64,000 nucleotides of DNA, taken from assembly GCA_023374025.1 (NCBI GenBank), contig SIJG01000077.1:378565-442564 (forward strand), given 5' to 3'. A program made the translations under genes and the position numbers. The stretch comes from Heterodera schachtii. Lineage: Eukaryota > Nematoda > Chromadorea > Rhabditida > Heteroderidae. Every line of letters starts with the position of its first letter. The stretch's first letter is position 1. A model generated the notes under the pieces. The model did not search any database, was not told where the DNA came from, and saw nothing but the letters and a program-made list of their open reading frames with translations. Positions 45,352 to 57,800 of this stretch are shown here, one piece after another.

Positions 45352-46596
45352 TCAGATGTCGATCCGATTCCACTGGTCCATAAAGTTCCATCCAATCGCT
45401 TCCTCCTCCAATTTGGCCCACTCGCTTTCGTCGCGCACAATCGGAGAACGGATCAGCAGAACACGGCGGATATCGTTCATCTTCTTCAACGTCAATTGTT
45501 CGCGAGTCAATTCGTTGATCAGAACAAATGGCACAACGTAGTCATCAAAAGACAAATGAAACCGAATGACGACAATCAAATTGACGGGAGATGAAGCATT
45601 GGCAAAGGTCTAAAATAAAAGTGCGCCAATAAACTTTTGCCAAAAACGAGTTGAAAATATCGTCCAAAATATTTTTGTAGTCAACAAACCCCAAAGACCG
45701 TAAAAATGCCAAATAAAATAATCAAATCGCAATCACCGCTTTGAAGTCTTCAATCCTTGACGACCAATTCCCCAAATTCATGTACAACCAGCATTTGAAC
45801 ACCTTTGGCACATTGTCCGGACGTGGAGTGAAAAGCCATTTGGCCAACACTTGTCCATTCGAAGCATTGGCACTGTCATCACATGGAAATTTGGTGAAGA
45901 AACCATTGGAATAGGCATTGACAACACGAAGTGATGGACAGTCGTCGAGAATTGACGGCACGGATTTGCGCAAACGGTAGAAACTTTCTTTGGACAATTG
46001 AATGCCACGAATATTTGTCGCGATCATGGGCCAAATGTTGCGCCAAATCGACTCCAAAGTGCGGTCATCGAAGTACGTGTTGTCGATGGTCAAATGAATG
46101 GGACGGGCGGCCAAAATTGGACGAAAACGGTGGAGAAAAGTGATGGCATTGTTGTTGAAGTACCTGTGAAAAATGATGGAATCGTTTTACAAACAGAAAA
46201 GCATCAAAATCTCACTTCAATGAGATGGCTTTGAATCCGACGACTCTCTTTGGCAACGGCTTTTGCGTAATCCCAAACGATTCCAAATTGGCATTGACAA
46301 CATCCATTTCCTTGGTGCCATCCGCTTCGAACTTCATTTTGATTTTCATCGATCCCAGAGTCCAGAAGCGAGTCTTGAAGTGTTCATCCACGTAGAAGTC
46401 AAAACGGTGTCTGATCATCGCAATTCCAAGGCCAAGTTGTGAAGCCGGAAGCAAATCGTACACACAAAGCCAACAATCGGCGGAGATGAAACTGAAAAAA
46501 AGGAAAACAAATTGAAATTTTAAAATTGGCATTTAATTTTAAATTTTACATTGCTTTCGCCATTTTCTCCTCCGCTTCGTTTCGGTTGTCTGACAT
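45352..46596 (-). CDS. FB12: F-box-like family protein, 335 aa, inverted copy of FB4
   Basis: Minus-strand exons: A 46596-46550, B 46491-46216, C 46163-45737, D 45609-45352, 1008 nt open. Relative to FB4, exon B is 6 nt shorter (KIKMKFE versus KIKMKMKFE) and exon C 3 nt longer. Motifs: CWLCVYDLLPASQLGLG, IRHRFDFYVDEHF, IWPMIATNIRGIQLSKE, DSANASNGQVLAKWLFTP, NELTREQLTLKKMND. It has the same premature TGA in exon D as FB4, so that change pre-dates the duplication. TATA box at 46999-47006. Frame preservation in both copies suggests they are, or recently were, functional. Confidence 0.75.
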
Positions 46597-46998
46597 TTTG
46601 TTGAAAGGGAATGATTAAGACAGTTTTCGACGGATTTAAATTGTCTTAGCAAAGATGAAAAAATTATGTGAAATCAGCAATTTCCCGAGGTTTTCGAGGT
46701 CTCCTCTGATCGCGAAACAGATACTTATCCATTTTGACCAATTCTAATCCCAAAATATGAAATGTAATTTTTGACTCGATTCATTAATTCAAAAACACCC
46801 AACAGACCAAAAGATGAAAATTAAATGGCGAATGGAAAATGAAAAGTGGCGGAGGAGGAACCACTTAAGGTAAAATGCCGAAAAGAAATGCACAAAGTAA
46901 TTTTTGACGGAATTGTCAGGTAGAAAAATTGGATGAAAGCGACGAAAAGAAATAAATGGCAAATGAAATAATAATGAAAAATGACAGAGCAGCAACCA

Positions 46999-47006
46999 CT
47001 TTTATA
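46999..47006 (-). promoter_or_regulatory. TATA box of FB12
   Basis: TATAAAAG on the minus strand in TTAGTATAAAAGTGG, single here but duplicated in FB4. Confidence 0.5.
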
Positions 47007-47222
47007 CTAATTTATTTTGCCGAAGATTTTAATAATCAGTCGTATTTCGACGCATTGCTATAAAAGCCATCACTCCCCTTCCATTTTCTTTCATTCATCA
47101 CTCACTTTTTCCTTCCTTTTTGCTTCAGCAAAGGATAGGATTTCCTTGCTATTCTCGGATTTTCTTTTTTTTTAATTTACAAATTTTTTTGTTTTTCTAA
47201 TAAGCAAATTTGCCTCATCAAA

Positions 47223-47645
47223 ATGTCAGACCGCCGAAAAGAAGCGGGTGAAAAGATGGCCAAAGCAATGTAAAATTAAATTAAAATGTTAGACAAGCGG
47301 TGGCCAAATGGCTTTTCACTGCCCGTACGGACATTGTGCCAAAATTGTTAAAATGCTGGTTGGATGGGAATTGGTCAACGAAGATTGAACCGTTCAAAAC
47401 GGTGCTTTTCATTTCCCATTTTGTATTTCTTTAATCTATTTTCCCATATTTCAGGCTTTCGCCAATGCTTCTTCCTCCGCAAATTTCATCGTTTCCATTT
47501 GGTTTCTTTCGTAGTTTTCCTGACTCCGTTGTGCCCTTTGATCAGTTCAACGAATTGACTCGTGAACAATTGGCATTGAAAAGAACTGACTATAACCACT
47601 TTTTTCTGTTGGTCCGTTATGAACGAAGTGTTAAATGCATCAAAA
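47223..47645 (+). pseudogene. FB13: internally deleted F-box-like pseudogene
   Basis: Exon A (47223, MSDRRKEAGEKMAKA) with its donor is followed directly by the last third of exon C (47293-47401, VAKWLFTA... with AAAACG|GTGCTT). Then comes exon D (from about 47457, AFANASSSANFIVSIW) with an in-frame TAG and a shift. Exon D then breaks into family 3' flank at about 47620. Exon B and most of C are deleted. Confidence 0.8.
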
Positions 47646-47859
47646 CATTTCATAAAAATCTTTTATGAGTTAATTAGGCTATCTATCATTCCATCAGTCA
47701 AATTATTAGCTAATTGTAATATGTGAATTAATTTGATCATTTTGACTTTTACAGTGAGAAACACGCTCATTAAAACGAGCGAAAAAAAGTGTTAACAACA
47801 ATTAAACAAATGGTTGTATTTTTTAGTACAGTTATAAATAAAGCTTTAATTTCAACAAA

Positions 47860-48185
47860 ATGTCAGACCGCCGAAAAGAAGCGGAGGAAAAAATGGCAAA
47901 AGCAATTTAAAATTTTCAAATTAAAATGCCAATTTTAATTTCATTTTGAAATTTTGTTTTCCTTTTTCTTCAGCTTCATCTCCGCCGATTGTTGGCTTTG
48001 TGTGTTCGATTTGCTTCCGGCTTATCAACTTGGCCTCGGAATTGCACTGATCAGCCACAGATTCAATTTTTACGTCGATGAACACTTCAAAAGGCAAAAA
48101 TGGACGTTGAAACCCATGCAAATTTGGAGCAAAATTGGACTCGTAAAATGGCATTGGACCACTAAAAATTGGGTAATAGTGTTAA
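47860..48185 (+). pseudogene. FB14: F-box-like pseudogene cut by the LTR retrotransposon
   Basis: Exon A 47860 onward (MSDRRKEAEEKMAKA) has lost its splice donor (GCAATTTAAAA where paralogues have GCAATGTAAAA). Exon B starts at 47974 (FISADCWLCVFDLL, then LISHRFNFYVDEHFKRQKW) and diverges after KIG near 48140, shortly before the LTR at 48186. An exon E-like piece lies beyond the retrotransposon (61876-61942). Exons C and D are missing. Confidence 0.75.
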
Positions 48186-48550
48186 TGTGCGGGGAATTAA
48201 TCGAGGGATGTTGGGCCCTCCCGGCATTCCAGGCAGAGCCTGAAATGTGGGAGAGCGCATCCCTCCCCCAAATTGCTGCTCCCCAAAATGCGATGCCAAT
48301 AACAAAAGGTTTATTGACCAGAATGTGTAGCAAAAAGGCAAGGGAAATGGTGAATGATCAAAAGGCGAAATGATCAACAACTGACTCAAATCCCCAAATC
48401 TTTCCCCTTAAATCTGATCGAAGCAATTGAGTTAATGGGCGGGGGCGGGGACAATGGCAACATTGGGGCAAAAGCTTTAGAGAGAGAGAAATGGACGAGC
48501 GAGAGAGTGAGAGAGAATGGAGAGGGAAGAGAGTCGAAAATTGCCGCACA
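48186..48550 (-). repeat. 3' LTR
   Basis: 365 bp, identical to the copy at 61236-61600 except one visible base (GGGGAATTAATC here, GGGGAAATAATC there, near the end of the LTR in element orientation). Contains GA-rich tracts. ORFs inside it are shared with the other LTR and are not taken as genes. Confidence 0.9.
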
Positions 48551-48553
48551 ATA

Positions 48554-48567
48554 TTCTCCGCTCTCTG
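48554..48567 (-). promoter_or_regulatory. Polypurine tract
   Basis: On the minus strand AGAGAGCGGAGAAT lies immediately before the 3' LTR (TGTGCGG), the expected place for plus-strand priming. Confidence 0.6.
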
Positions 48568-48801
48568 CTGAACGCCGCCCTCGGCGTTCAATTCAATTGT
48601 ATTTAAAAGTTGTCGTGGAAAATGGTGCGTAAATTGAAAATGCAAATTTAGTGAAGAATAATGAATAGGAAGAAATGGGAAGATTTTTGGACAGATGTGC
48701 AGCAGCGAACCGTCATTTTGTTCATACAACTTTTTCGTCATTTTTCATCTTTTTGACTTTTCCTTCTCTCAAAAATTTTTGTAGATTTAAATTCCGAATA
48801 A

Positions 48802-51800
48802 ATGGCTGCTGCACTTCTGTTGTCCGTTGTTCTGGTGTCTGGGATTTTGACCGTGCCGTGCTTCGTTGTGCCGTCCGCCGTGATTGGTGAGTATTGGCAT
48901 TTCCTCAGGCGAGCAAAACGAAAGACAGATGAAGAGAGAGAGATAGAGATGGAGAAAAGGAAATAGAACGAAAAAAAATAGAATGAGAGAAAAAGAGGGC
49001 GAGACATTTTTGCGTATGTGAAAAAAGGAAGGGAGGGAAAATGACAGAAGGCAAAGGGCAGTCATTTACCCAAACATTTTTCCAATCAATTAAAGGGGGC
49101 AGCAAAAATAATGGTTAATGTATGTATTAATTATTTTTAGTATTTTATTTAATTTTGTGGTTTTTTGTTTTTTGTTTTGTGGTTTTTTGTTTTTTTTTTT
49201 TGTTTGGTTTTGTTTTGTTTTTTTGATATTATTCCTTTTGCTGTCCCCCTTATTTCTTATATGGGAACAATTCGTCCGCCATTTCTCCCAATAAGTCGGC
49301 GGCCTGTAGCAACAATTTTCGAATTTTCACAATCTTTTCTTCCGTTCCGCTCGCCGCCGACGTCCCTTGTCCCGTGCTGTCCATTCCTCTGATTGGGCTC
49401 ACGTCGTGGTATCGGCGCTTGAAGCCGGGGCCAGGCGGCGCTGTTTGAAAGCACGGAACATGACGTTTCCAGCCCATTCCTTCCGGTGGGATGGCTCGTG
49501 TTTCGTTCGCCGAGATCACTGCGGATTTCAGCGTGTTTTCAAAAAATCTTTTCCCTTCTTGTGCCGTGCCACCACTTTCCCATTGATTTTTTGGCTGCGT
49601 CCATTCCTTCCACGCCTTCATTCGCTCTTCGCTTTTTCCCTCTCTCAGTCGGTCCTCTTTTTCCCGGTTTTCTTGGCATTTTTTGATCGTCCAATCGTCC
49701 CCCAATTCTTCACCCCGAGGGTCAAAAATGCTTCCCACAATTTTTGGCATCCATTTTTCGCTAATTGTTTCCATAATTTTTTTCTTTGCCCCCTCCACAT
49801 TGATTGAGGCATTCCCTTCTCTTTTTCCCTTATCTTTCTTCGTTTCTGCTTCTCTCTTCGCCTTTTCTTCCGCATCTTTCTTCGCCTCTGCTTCTCTCTT
49901 CGCCCTCTCTTCAGCGTCTTTCTTCGCTTCTGCTTCTTTCTTCGCCTTTTCTTCAGCATCTTTCTTCGCTTCTGCTTCTCTCTTCGCCTTTTCTTCCGCA
50001 TCTTTCTTCGCTTCTGCTTCTCTCTTCGCCTTTTCTTCAGCGTCTTTCTTCTCTTTTGCTTCTCTGTTCGCCTTTTCTTCCGCATCTTTCTTCGCTTCTG
50101 CTTCTCTCTTCGCCTTTTCTTCAGCGTCTTTCTTCTCTTTTGCTTCTTTCTTCGCCTTTTCTTCTGCATCTTTCTTCGCCTTCGCTTCTGCCTCTCTCTG
50201 CGCCTTTTCTTCAGCGTCTTTCTTCGTCTTCGCCTCTTCCAATTCTCTCTTTTCCTTTTCTTCGGCGTCTTTCTTCGATTTTGCCACTCCTTTTGTTTTT
50301 TCTTTTTCGATTGTTGGTTGATGTTCGTCCCCCAATTTGCATCCCGGCAAAACATTGTCCATCTTATGTCCATCATTGGGTTTTTCGGCCTCCAAATTTC
50401 CACTTTCCGTGTCCTTTCCTTTTTGGTTCTTCTTCGATTTTTTCTTTTTTTGTTTGTTTTCATCTTCTTTTCCCCCCACTTCGGTACTCATTCCAATTTT
50501 CTTAAATGCCGCTTTGACTTCCTCCTTGTCTTTTTTTGCCTTTTCTTCCGCTTTCTTTTCTTCTTCCCTTTTCTTCACCTTTTCATCCAATTCACTCTTT
50601 GTCCTTTTCTTCTGTTCTTCCGCTTTCCATGCCTTCTCTCTTAAAATTCGTGCTTCTTCTTCGGCAGTTTCTTCTTCTTCAATTTGTCTTTTTGCGGCTT
50701 CCATTTCTTTTATTTTCTGATTAATTAGGGCTAGCTGTTGGTCCCGCTTTAGCTGTTGTCCTTGTGCTGGGGTCACAATTTGGACCTGGTTGATTGGCAG
50801 GGAATGTACCGTTGATGAGTAGGGCCGATCGGGGTTAAATTGTTGTTCACGTTGTTGTCGTTGGTGTTGTTCAGACAATAATAATTTTCTCAAATGAGTC
50901 TCGTCGTCGCTTAGGTCCTCATCGGAAATTAGTATCGGCGAATCAGCATTAGCCATTATTAGAGACAGGGGTAGGATATTGATTTTTTTGTCCTGTAAAT
51001 TAGAATGTAAACATTTTGCGGCATTCAAAAAAATAGTTGAAGATGAGCAAGGTCGAAATTGGTGTTCTTCACAAATTCTAGGCTCATTATGGGTTATCCA
51101 AAGTTCTGGAGTGATTTTGTTTTTGTAAATGAGCCCATCCATGTCCAAATAAGTCTCCCAGTAAGTTGCTTCTCCATTTTCGCATCTCACATTTCCGTTT
51201 TGATTTAACCATGCTTGAATTCCGTTCCCAATAATTAAGTCTTCCCTTTCCTCAGTTACAAAAAGCTGAATATTTTCGTCAAAAATCCAAGCGGTTAAAT
51301 ATTCATCTCCTTCTTTGGTCTTGTGTATTTCCCACTGGGATTGAACCATAGATTTCGGGATTGATGAAAATTCAAAAGAGTCTTTCGGGTATAGGGCGGT
51401 GACGACAATACCATCCAAAATTATTTCCATCAAAAATAATAATCCGTGCCTGTTCAAATTATTTCCATCCTCAAATTCGGTAAGCATTTCCATGCTTATT
51501 GCATTTATTTCGGTCTCTTCCTCTCCGTCTGTGTCTTCCAAGTTTTTGTCCCCGATTTTTCTTTTGGATCCCGAATTTGGCTCTTCGTTTGGTACCAGAA
51601 TTTGTTCCTCTTTTGAAAAATACGGTTTGCACTGGTCCATGTGTACCGTAAACCCCATAGCATCTGCATGCATCTCTTTGAGTGTCAAATTTGGCTTTTC
51701 TACAGTAATTATTCGAAAAGGGCCATCATAATTTTGTTCCAGTTTATTTCTTTTGTCAATTCTCCGCTTCAGTACCAGCATTCCTTCCATCCATGGGATC

Positions 51801-54800
51801 TCTTTTGTCCATTTTTGTTGTTTTATCATTTGATCGGCACATTTCCTCAGATTTTCTTTTACTGCTGTCTTAACTTCTTCCATTCGTTTTGTCAACTCCT
51901 GCACATACACTGCCATATCCGAAAAATGATCTTCCATTTTTCCGAGTGTCACTTCACTTGGGAGTCTAGGGTCGAAACCATGCATTACATAAAAAGGAGA
52001 ATTGCCGATTTGGTAGTTAATTGAAGAATTGTAAGCGAAGCAGATTAATGGTAGCGCTGCCGCCCAATTCTTTCCTTCCGTGCTTGTGACAAGCATGTCC
52101 ACAATGGTGCGGTTATATCGCTCCACTTGTCCGTTGGCCGATTGATGGTAGGGCACTGTGGTTTGGTGTTCGAATCCCCAAGTTTTTGCCAATGATTTGA
52201 ATGTTGAGCTCATAAATTGCGTGCCGCAGTCGGTAACTACTATCTTCGGCAAGCCAAAGGAACATAGAAATTTTTCCACAAAAGCCGATGTTATTGTTGT
52301 TGCCGACTGCTCTCGCAGTGGTATTGCGGTCATGAATTTTGAGAAAGAATCGATGATTATTAGAATATATTGAAATCCGCTTTTGGCCGTTTTTAGAGGC
52401 CCCAATAGGTCGAGGTGTAATCTTTCACATGGCCTCGAAGCCGGTTCAATTGGGCAGATCGGCTCAGAGCTTTGATGTGGTCCCAGAATTTTCCTTCTTT
52501 GGCAAGCATCACAAGATTTGATGAAGTTATGAATGTCGTTGTCCATTCCCTTCCAAAAGAGGTTTCTTCTCATCTTTTCTGTCGTTCGTTTTTCACCCAA
52601 ATGTGCGCCTTGGAGAACATCAGAATGGTATTCACGGATTAATCTGCCTGTTATTTCGTTCGGAACGAAGATTTTCCATTCTCCTTTATCCATTATGCAC
52701 ATGAGATCATTGTGAATTTTCCAATTTTTGCCGTTTTTCTCAATTTCTTCGTCCGGATTTCCTTCCTTCAGTAATTCAAAAATGTTTTTGAGACTCATTT
52801 CTTCCATTTGAGCTTTCAGCATCTCATCTTTCGAAAGCTTTCGCTCCATTTTTATCAAATTAATTTGGGCATCGGGATCATCTCTCAGATATCTCGATAG
52901 ATGGTCACATAATTGATTCCGTTTACCCGGGCGATAAATAATGTCTACGTCATATGCCATAATTGCTAATTGGTATCGACTTAGCCTTCCCTCCAAATCC
53001 TTCCGTCGGAATAATGAGGTTAGGGCAGAATTGTCCGTTATCACCGTCGACTTTCCAGCCCCCTCCAAATATGGGCGGAAATTTTTTAAAGAAGCACAAA
53101 TGGCGAGAGCCTCGAGTTCAACCACTGAATATCGTTTCTCGTGTTTAGTCAACACACGACTAAAATAGCAAATCGGATGAATTTCTTCGATTTTATTCTT
53201 TTGAAGAAGGCATCCGGCAATCGCTTTGATACTCGCATCCGTTTCGACGATGAAAGGTTGTCCAAATTTTGGCGGTGCCAAGACTGGTGCAGTCATTAGT
53301 CTCGTTTTCAATTCCTCCAGTGCTTCTTCATGTGTCTGCCCCCATTCGGTCGTAGATTCATTTTTTGTTAGTTCATAAATTGGTTGGAGTATCGCAGCAA
53401 ATTCGTGGATAAATTTTCGAAAGTAAGATAGTACGCCAATGAGAGAGCGAAGTTCCGTCATGTTGTTCGGTTTTTTTAGCTTTCGAATAGGATCCAAATC
53501 TTTCGGATCAATTCTCACTCCCTTTTCCGAGATTAGATGCCCGAGGTATCTTATTTCTCCCATGGCAAAACGACATTTTTCTGGTTTCAGCCTGAAACCA
53601 ACATCCGCCATTGTTCTCAAAAATGTGTCAATGTCCTTCAAATGTTCCTCCTCGTTCATCGAACCGATAATGCAATCGTCCAGATAGACGAGAAATGTCG
53701 CTGAGCACGTCTGTCGTACCTCTTCCATCGCTCTTTGAAATGTTGTTGGTGCGCCGGCTAATCCAAAAGGGCACCTAAGCCACTCGAACAATCCCATGTG
53801 GCAAATGAATGCGCTTCTCTCCTCGTGTCCCTTGGCTAATTTGATATGGAAAAATCCGCTCGAGCAATCAGCAACCGAAAAATATTTCTTCCCTGAGACT
53901 TCATCTAATATTGATTGAATCCGTGGCAGATAATAGGTGGAACGTTTAGTAAGCTGGTTCAGCTTGCGGTAGTCGACGCAGAATCTGTACGATCCGTCCG
54001 TTTTGCGGACAAGTACGATAGGTGATGACCAAGCCGAATTCGAAGGCCGAATCACGTTTTGTCGGAGCAACTCCTTGACCTGTCTCTCTATCTCGGGCTG
54101 AAGCGCCACAGGATAACGATAGGGCTTTTGCTGGACCGGTCGTGCGCCATCAATCAAGTCAATTCGATGAATTGTTTTGCCCTTAAAAAGGCCGACCTCT
54201 CCTGGTTTCACGAATGCATTTTCGTTGTTTTTGATGATTTGTTCCAGTTTCTTAATTCCTGGTTCAGTCAAAATTGACTCTTTGAGCGATGTTCTTTCAA
54301 GAATGGATTTGATTGTCTCCATTTGCTTTGGGAATTCCAAAGGTTGGTCTGTCCAGTCTGCCTCCGGTGGAATATGATCAATTTCGGCTTTAAATTTTGA
54401 CCATTCAGCCTCATTCATGATATTGGGGTCTTCGTTTTTGTCTTCCTCCTTCAATGAATTAATTTGAGTTGCATCACTTATTGCCTCCAAAATCGCTAGT
54501 CGTGAACCGGCGTGAACTTTAATCGGACAGTTTCCGAAATTTAGTAAGCGTAGTGGTGCGTTCCGTGTTGATCCTGGACTGGCCAAGCACTTTCCCACCC
54601 GGAGTGGGAAGTACTGATGTTCTCTTTCCGTCGTGATGAAAATTTCTTCAGCATCAAAACTTCGATTTAATTGTCCCCACACGAATGTGTCGGAGAATGG
54701 TGGCAGAGTTTGTGTTGTTTGCAAACGAATCTCAATTGGCTTCTTCTCGATGGTAACTGCTGCGACCATTGGCAGGTGTATGTGTCCAATTCGTACCGAG

Positions 54801-57800
54801 CCCTTTTTGAAGTTGAGGCCAATTTCCTCTTCGCCTTGTTCCGTTATGTAATCCATTAGATCGGTTCCAATTATTGCCGCGCATGGGCAGCAGTCATCCT
54901 CGCTAACGAGCAGCGGGAATTTCCCTTCAAATTCTCCCAATTTTATTTCTGCCAGAGCTGAGCCGAAGAAGCGAATCGCTGTTTTGTTTGCTGCTCGCGC
55001 TTGTGGGAAATCTCCCCGTCTAACATTGAGCATGCATTGGTTTGCGGTTGAATTTCTGACGTATGTTACGTCCGCACCAGTATCGAACAGAGCCTTCACA
55101 TCCTTCCCATTAATCGTTACGTTCAAATAGCATCTCTTTTTCTTCCGCTCGTTCTGATGGACTTGGTAAATTTTGGGCATGTAATTTAATACATATGCTT
55201 TCTGTTCAAGCATTCGTTCCTCAGGGGGCGCCGATGGTGCAGCTCGCTCCTCCAGTTCCACCTTCCATTACCATGGGGTGTCCTACTTGTTCGGCCAACT
55301 TTCTTCCCGTGGTGAAACAACCGACAATTGTGTTAAACATTGAACGAATAATTTGTAACGGTGTCATTAATGCAGTTGCATAAATTTTGATTTTGACGAA
55401 GAGTACCGCAGCCCCGACCAAAATCAGAATAGTGATGATTGTGATGCCAGTCCATTTAACATATTTCACGATTCCAATGGGGTCCTCAATCCAAGCTTTT
55501 CCTTTTTCGATTGTTACCTCCGCCTTCTTTCTCAGTTTTTCCGCTTCATTTTGTGCATTTTCTACCAGAATTTCGCCGATTGAAAAAATTCCGGCTACCG
55601 AATCGCCGTGTGCCTCCGTGAAATTTAAGTCCATAAATCTCGCATCAGTGAAATCCAACTCGGGACGTGTCATCCGATTTGACATGTCTTTTAAACTTTG
55701 CTCGAGTCTCAATTGTTCGGACTCAAAGATAGACCCTTTTGTGAAAAATAGAAATGGATTCTGCCGATTTGTAAATTGTTCCGGAGCAAATCGGTGTTCC
55801 ATTGATTGTTGTAGCCCTTCCGTAGTCGCATTAAAATTCGCTGCCCAAGGGTTACTTCCATCTTTATCACATTTCACCTCTTTCCCTTCCTTTGTTAAAT
55901 CTCTTGTGCCAACTTTCACAAATAGAATCGCTTTTGATGCTATTATGGGCAGCTCCCGGTAGCATTTTCCCCCGACTTTTTGGTCCCATAAAATATTCTC
56001 TGCTTTGACTTGTCGGCACAATGAAATTGTCCACATTGGATCTAACGCTGTTGACTTCGCCCAAAAAGCAGTTATGTCATCCCTTCTATACAATGATCGG
56101 GCCGCATCTTCTGGCATTTGCCGTGCCAACGCTTTCGCTACCGCGAGGGCATTTTTCCGTTCATTGCAATCGCTGAACCATTTTTCACGTGAATTATGCA
56201 ATTCGGTTAGATGAGTGCGCCATCCCAAGTAATTTAGCCGTGAATTCTCGTGGTCAAGATTCCGTTGTTGCCACCATGACTCTGATTCTTCTTCCGATGT
56301 TTCTCTTTTGCTTACTACGGTGGTCGGACTTTCCCTATCAACTTCCTCTGGCATCAAGAATGGTGTTGGTTCCACTTGTTTTTCCCGTATTTCTGTCATT
56401 TTCTCGAGTTTTTTGATGAGTTTTTCAATGGTTTCAATTGTACCCTTTGGCATTTCCCTTGTTTTAGCGTGGGTTGTGGGTGGAATAGTGGTTGTAGTGC
56501 GAGTAATTGATGGAATAGCCGTTGTGGTAGTAGTGCGAGTAATTGGTGGAATAGCCGTTGTGGTAGTGTGAATAACCGGCGCCGTTGTAGTAGTGCCAGT
56601 TGTCGGTGGAATATTAGTTGTAGTGGGGCGAATAGTAGTGCGAGTTGTCGGTGGAATAATAGTTGTAGTGGGGCGAATAGTAGTGCGAGTTGTCGGTGGA
56701 ATAATAGTTGTAGTGGGGCGAATAGTAGTGCCAGTTGTCGGTGGAATAATAGTTGTAGTGGGGCGAATAGTAGTGCGAGTTGTCGGTGGAATAATAGTTG
56801 TAGTGGGGCGAATAGTAGTGCGAGTTGTCGGTGGAATAATAGTTGTAGTGGGGCGAATAGTAGTGCGAGTTGTCGGTGGAATAATAGTTGTAGTGGGGCG
56901 AATAGTAGTGTGAGTTGTCGGTGGAATAATAGTTGTAGTGGGGCGAATAGTAGTGCGAGTTGTCGGTGGAATGATAGTTGTAGTGGGGCGAATTATTAAT
57001 GGAATAGCCGTTGTGGTAATGCGAATAATCGGTGGAATAGCCGTTGTAGTAGTGCGAGTTTTCGGTGGAATAGCCGTTGTGGTAGTGCGAATTATTGGTG
57101 GAATTGTCGTTACGATTGTGCGAGTTGTCGGTGGAATAGCCGTTGTGGTAATGCGAATAGTTGGTGGAATAATGGTTGTAGTGGGGCGAATTATTGGTGG
57201 AATTGTCGTTGTTTCAATTGTGATTTGTCCTCGCCGTGTGTTTGGCTTCTTGTTTGGTCTTTCTCTTGGGGCATTCACTCTTTTTTGGCTTATCCCATTT
57301 TCATTTTCCCTTTTTGGTCGATTATTAGATTTCAAACTTTCGGCCTCTCCAACGTAGTGAATTAAGACATTATTTTCCGTTTTTATTGCTTCCTTTGGCA
57401 CTCCAATCACTTGGTTTTTTCTGTCTTGGTCCTTACTTATCGGAAATGTGTACTGAAGTTCGTGAACCACCACGGCCTGTCCGGGCCATGTCTCAGTTGT
57501 TACTGGCCCCATAGAGAAATGCGTGTCCCAATATTCTCCCGAGGGAATGCGCCACATCAAAAGTTCAACTGCCCCTGGGAGGCGAATCCAATCATCCCTT
57601 CCGATTGTGAATTGTTGTTCGATTTTTAGGGAATCCCCCCATGATGTGACGAGCATTTCTCCATCTAAAATTCCTCCGGTCCCCTCCTCGATGACCGTTT
57701 GGACATTGTCATAACAGTTCACTCCATACCAACCGTACTCTTTCCTAAGTGGTTTCAAACTTTCCCAGCGTTTCTCGCTTATTCTGTTCATTGGACGATG

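Larger units (their letters stand above)
45000..47175. repeat. Right arm of the inverted segmental duplication (contains FB12)
   Basis: Reverse complement of 13865-16645 minus the transposon at 13978-14593. It includes promoter, gene and 3' flank. See the entry for the left arm. Confidence 0.8.

Noticed and set aside
48354..48632. ORF in the LTR (also at 61404)
   Set aside because: Identical in both LTRs, no start context, no domain; non-coding LTR sequence.
49683..50720. Long open frames antisense to the pol extension
   Set aside because: They cover 42-bp coding repeats whose period is a multiple of three, so all frames stay open; compositions are low-complexity (F/S/A or L/S).
56600..57000. 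Regularly spaced repeats resembling a CRISPR array
   Set aside because: Units are contiguous with no unique spacers, lie inside a coding frame, and the genome is eukaryotic.
56568..57357. Gly/Val-rich and Ser/Asn-rich ORFs on the + strand
   Set aside because: Shadows of the 45-bp repeat of the envelope-like region.
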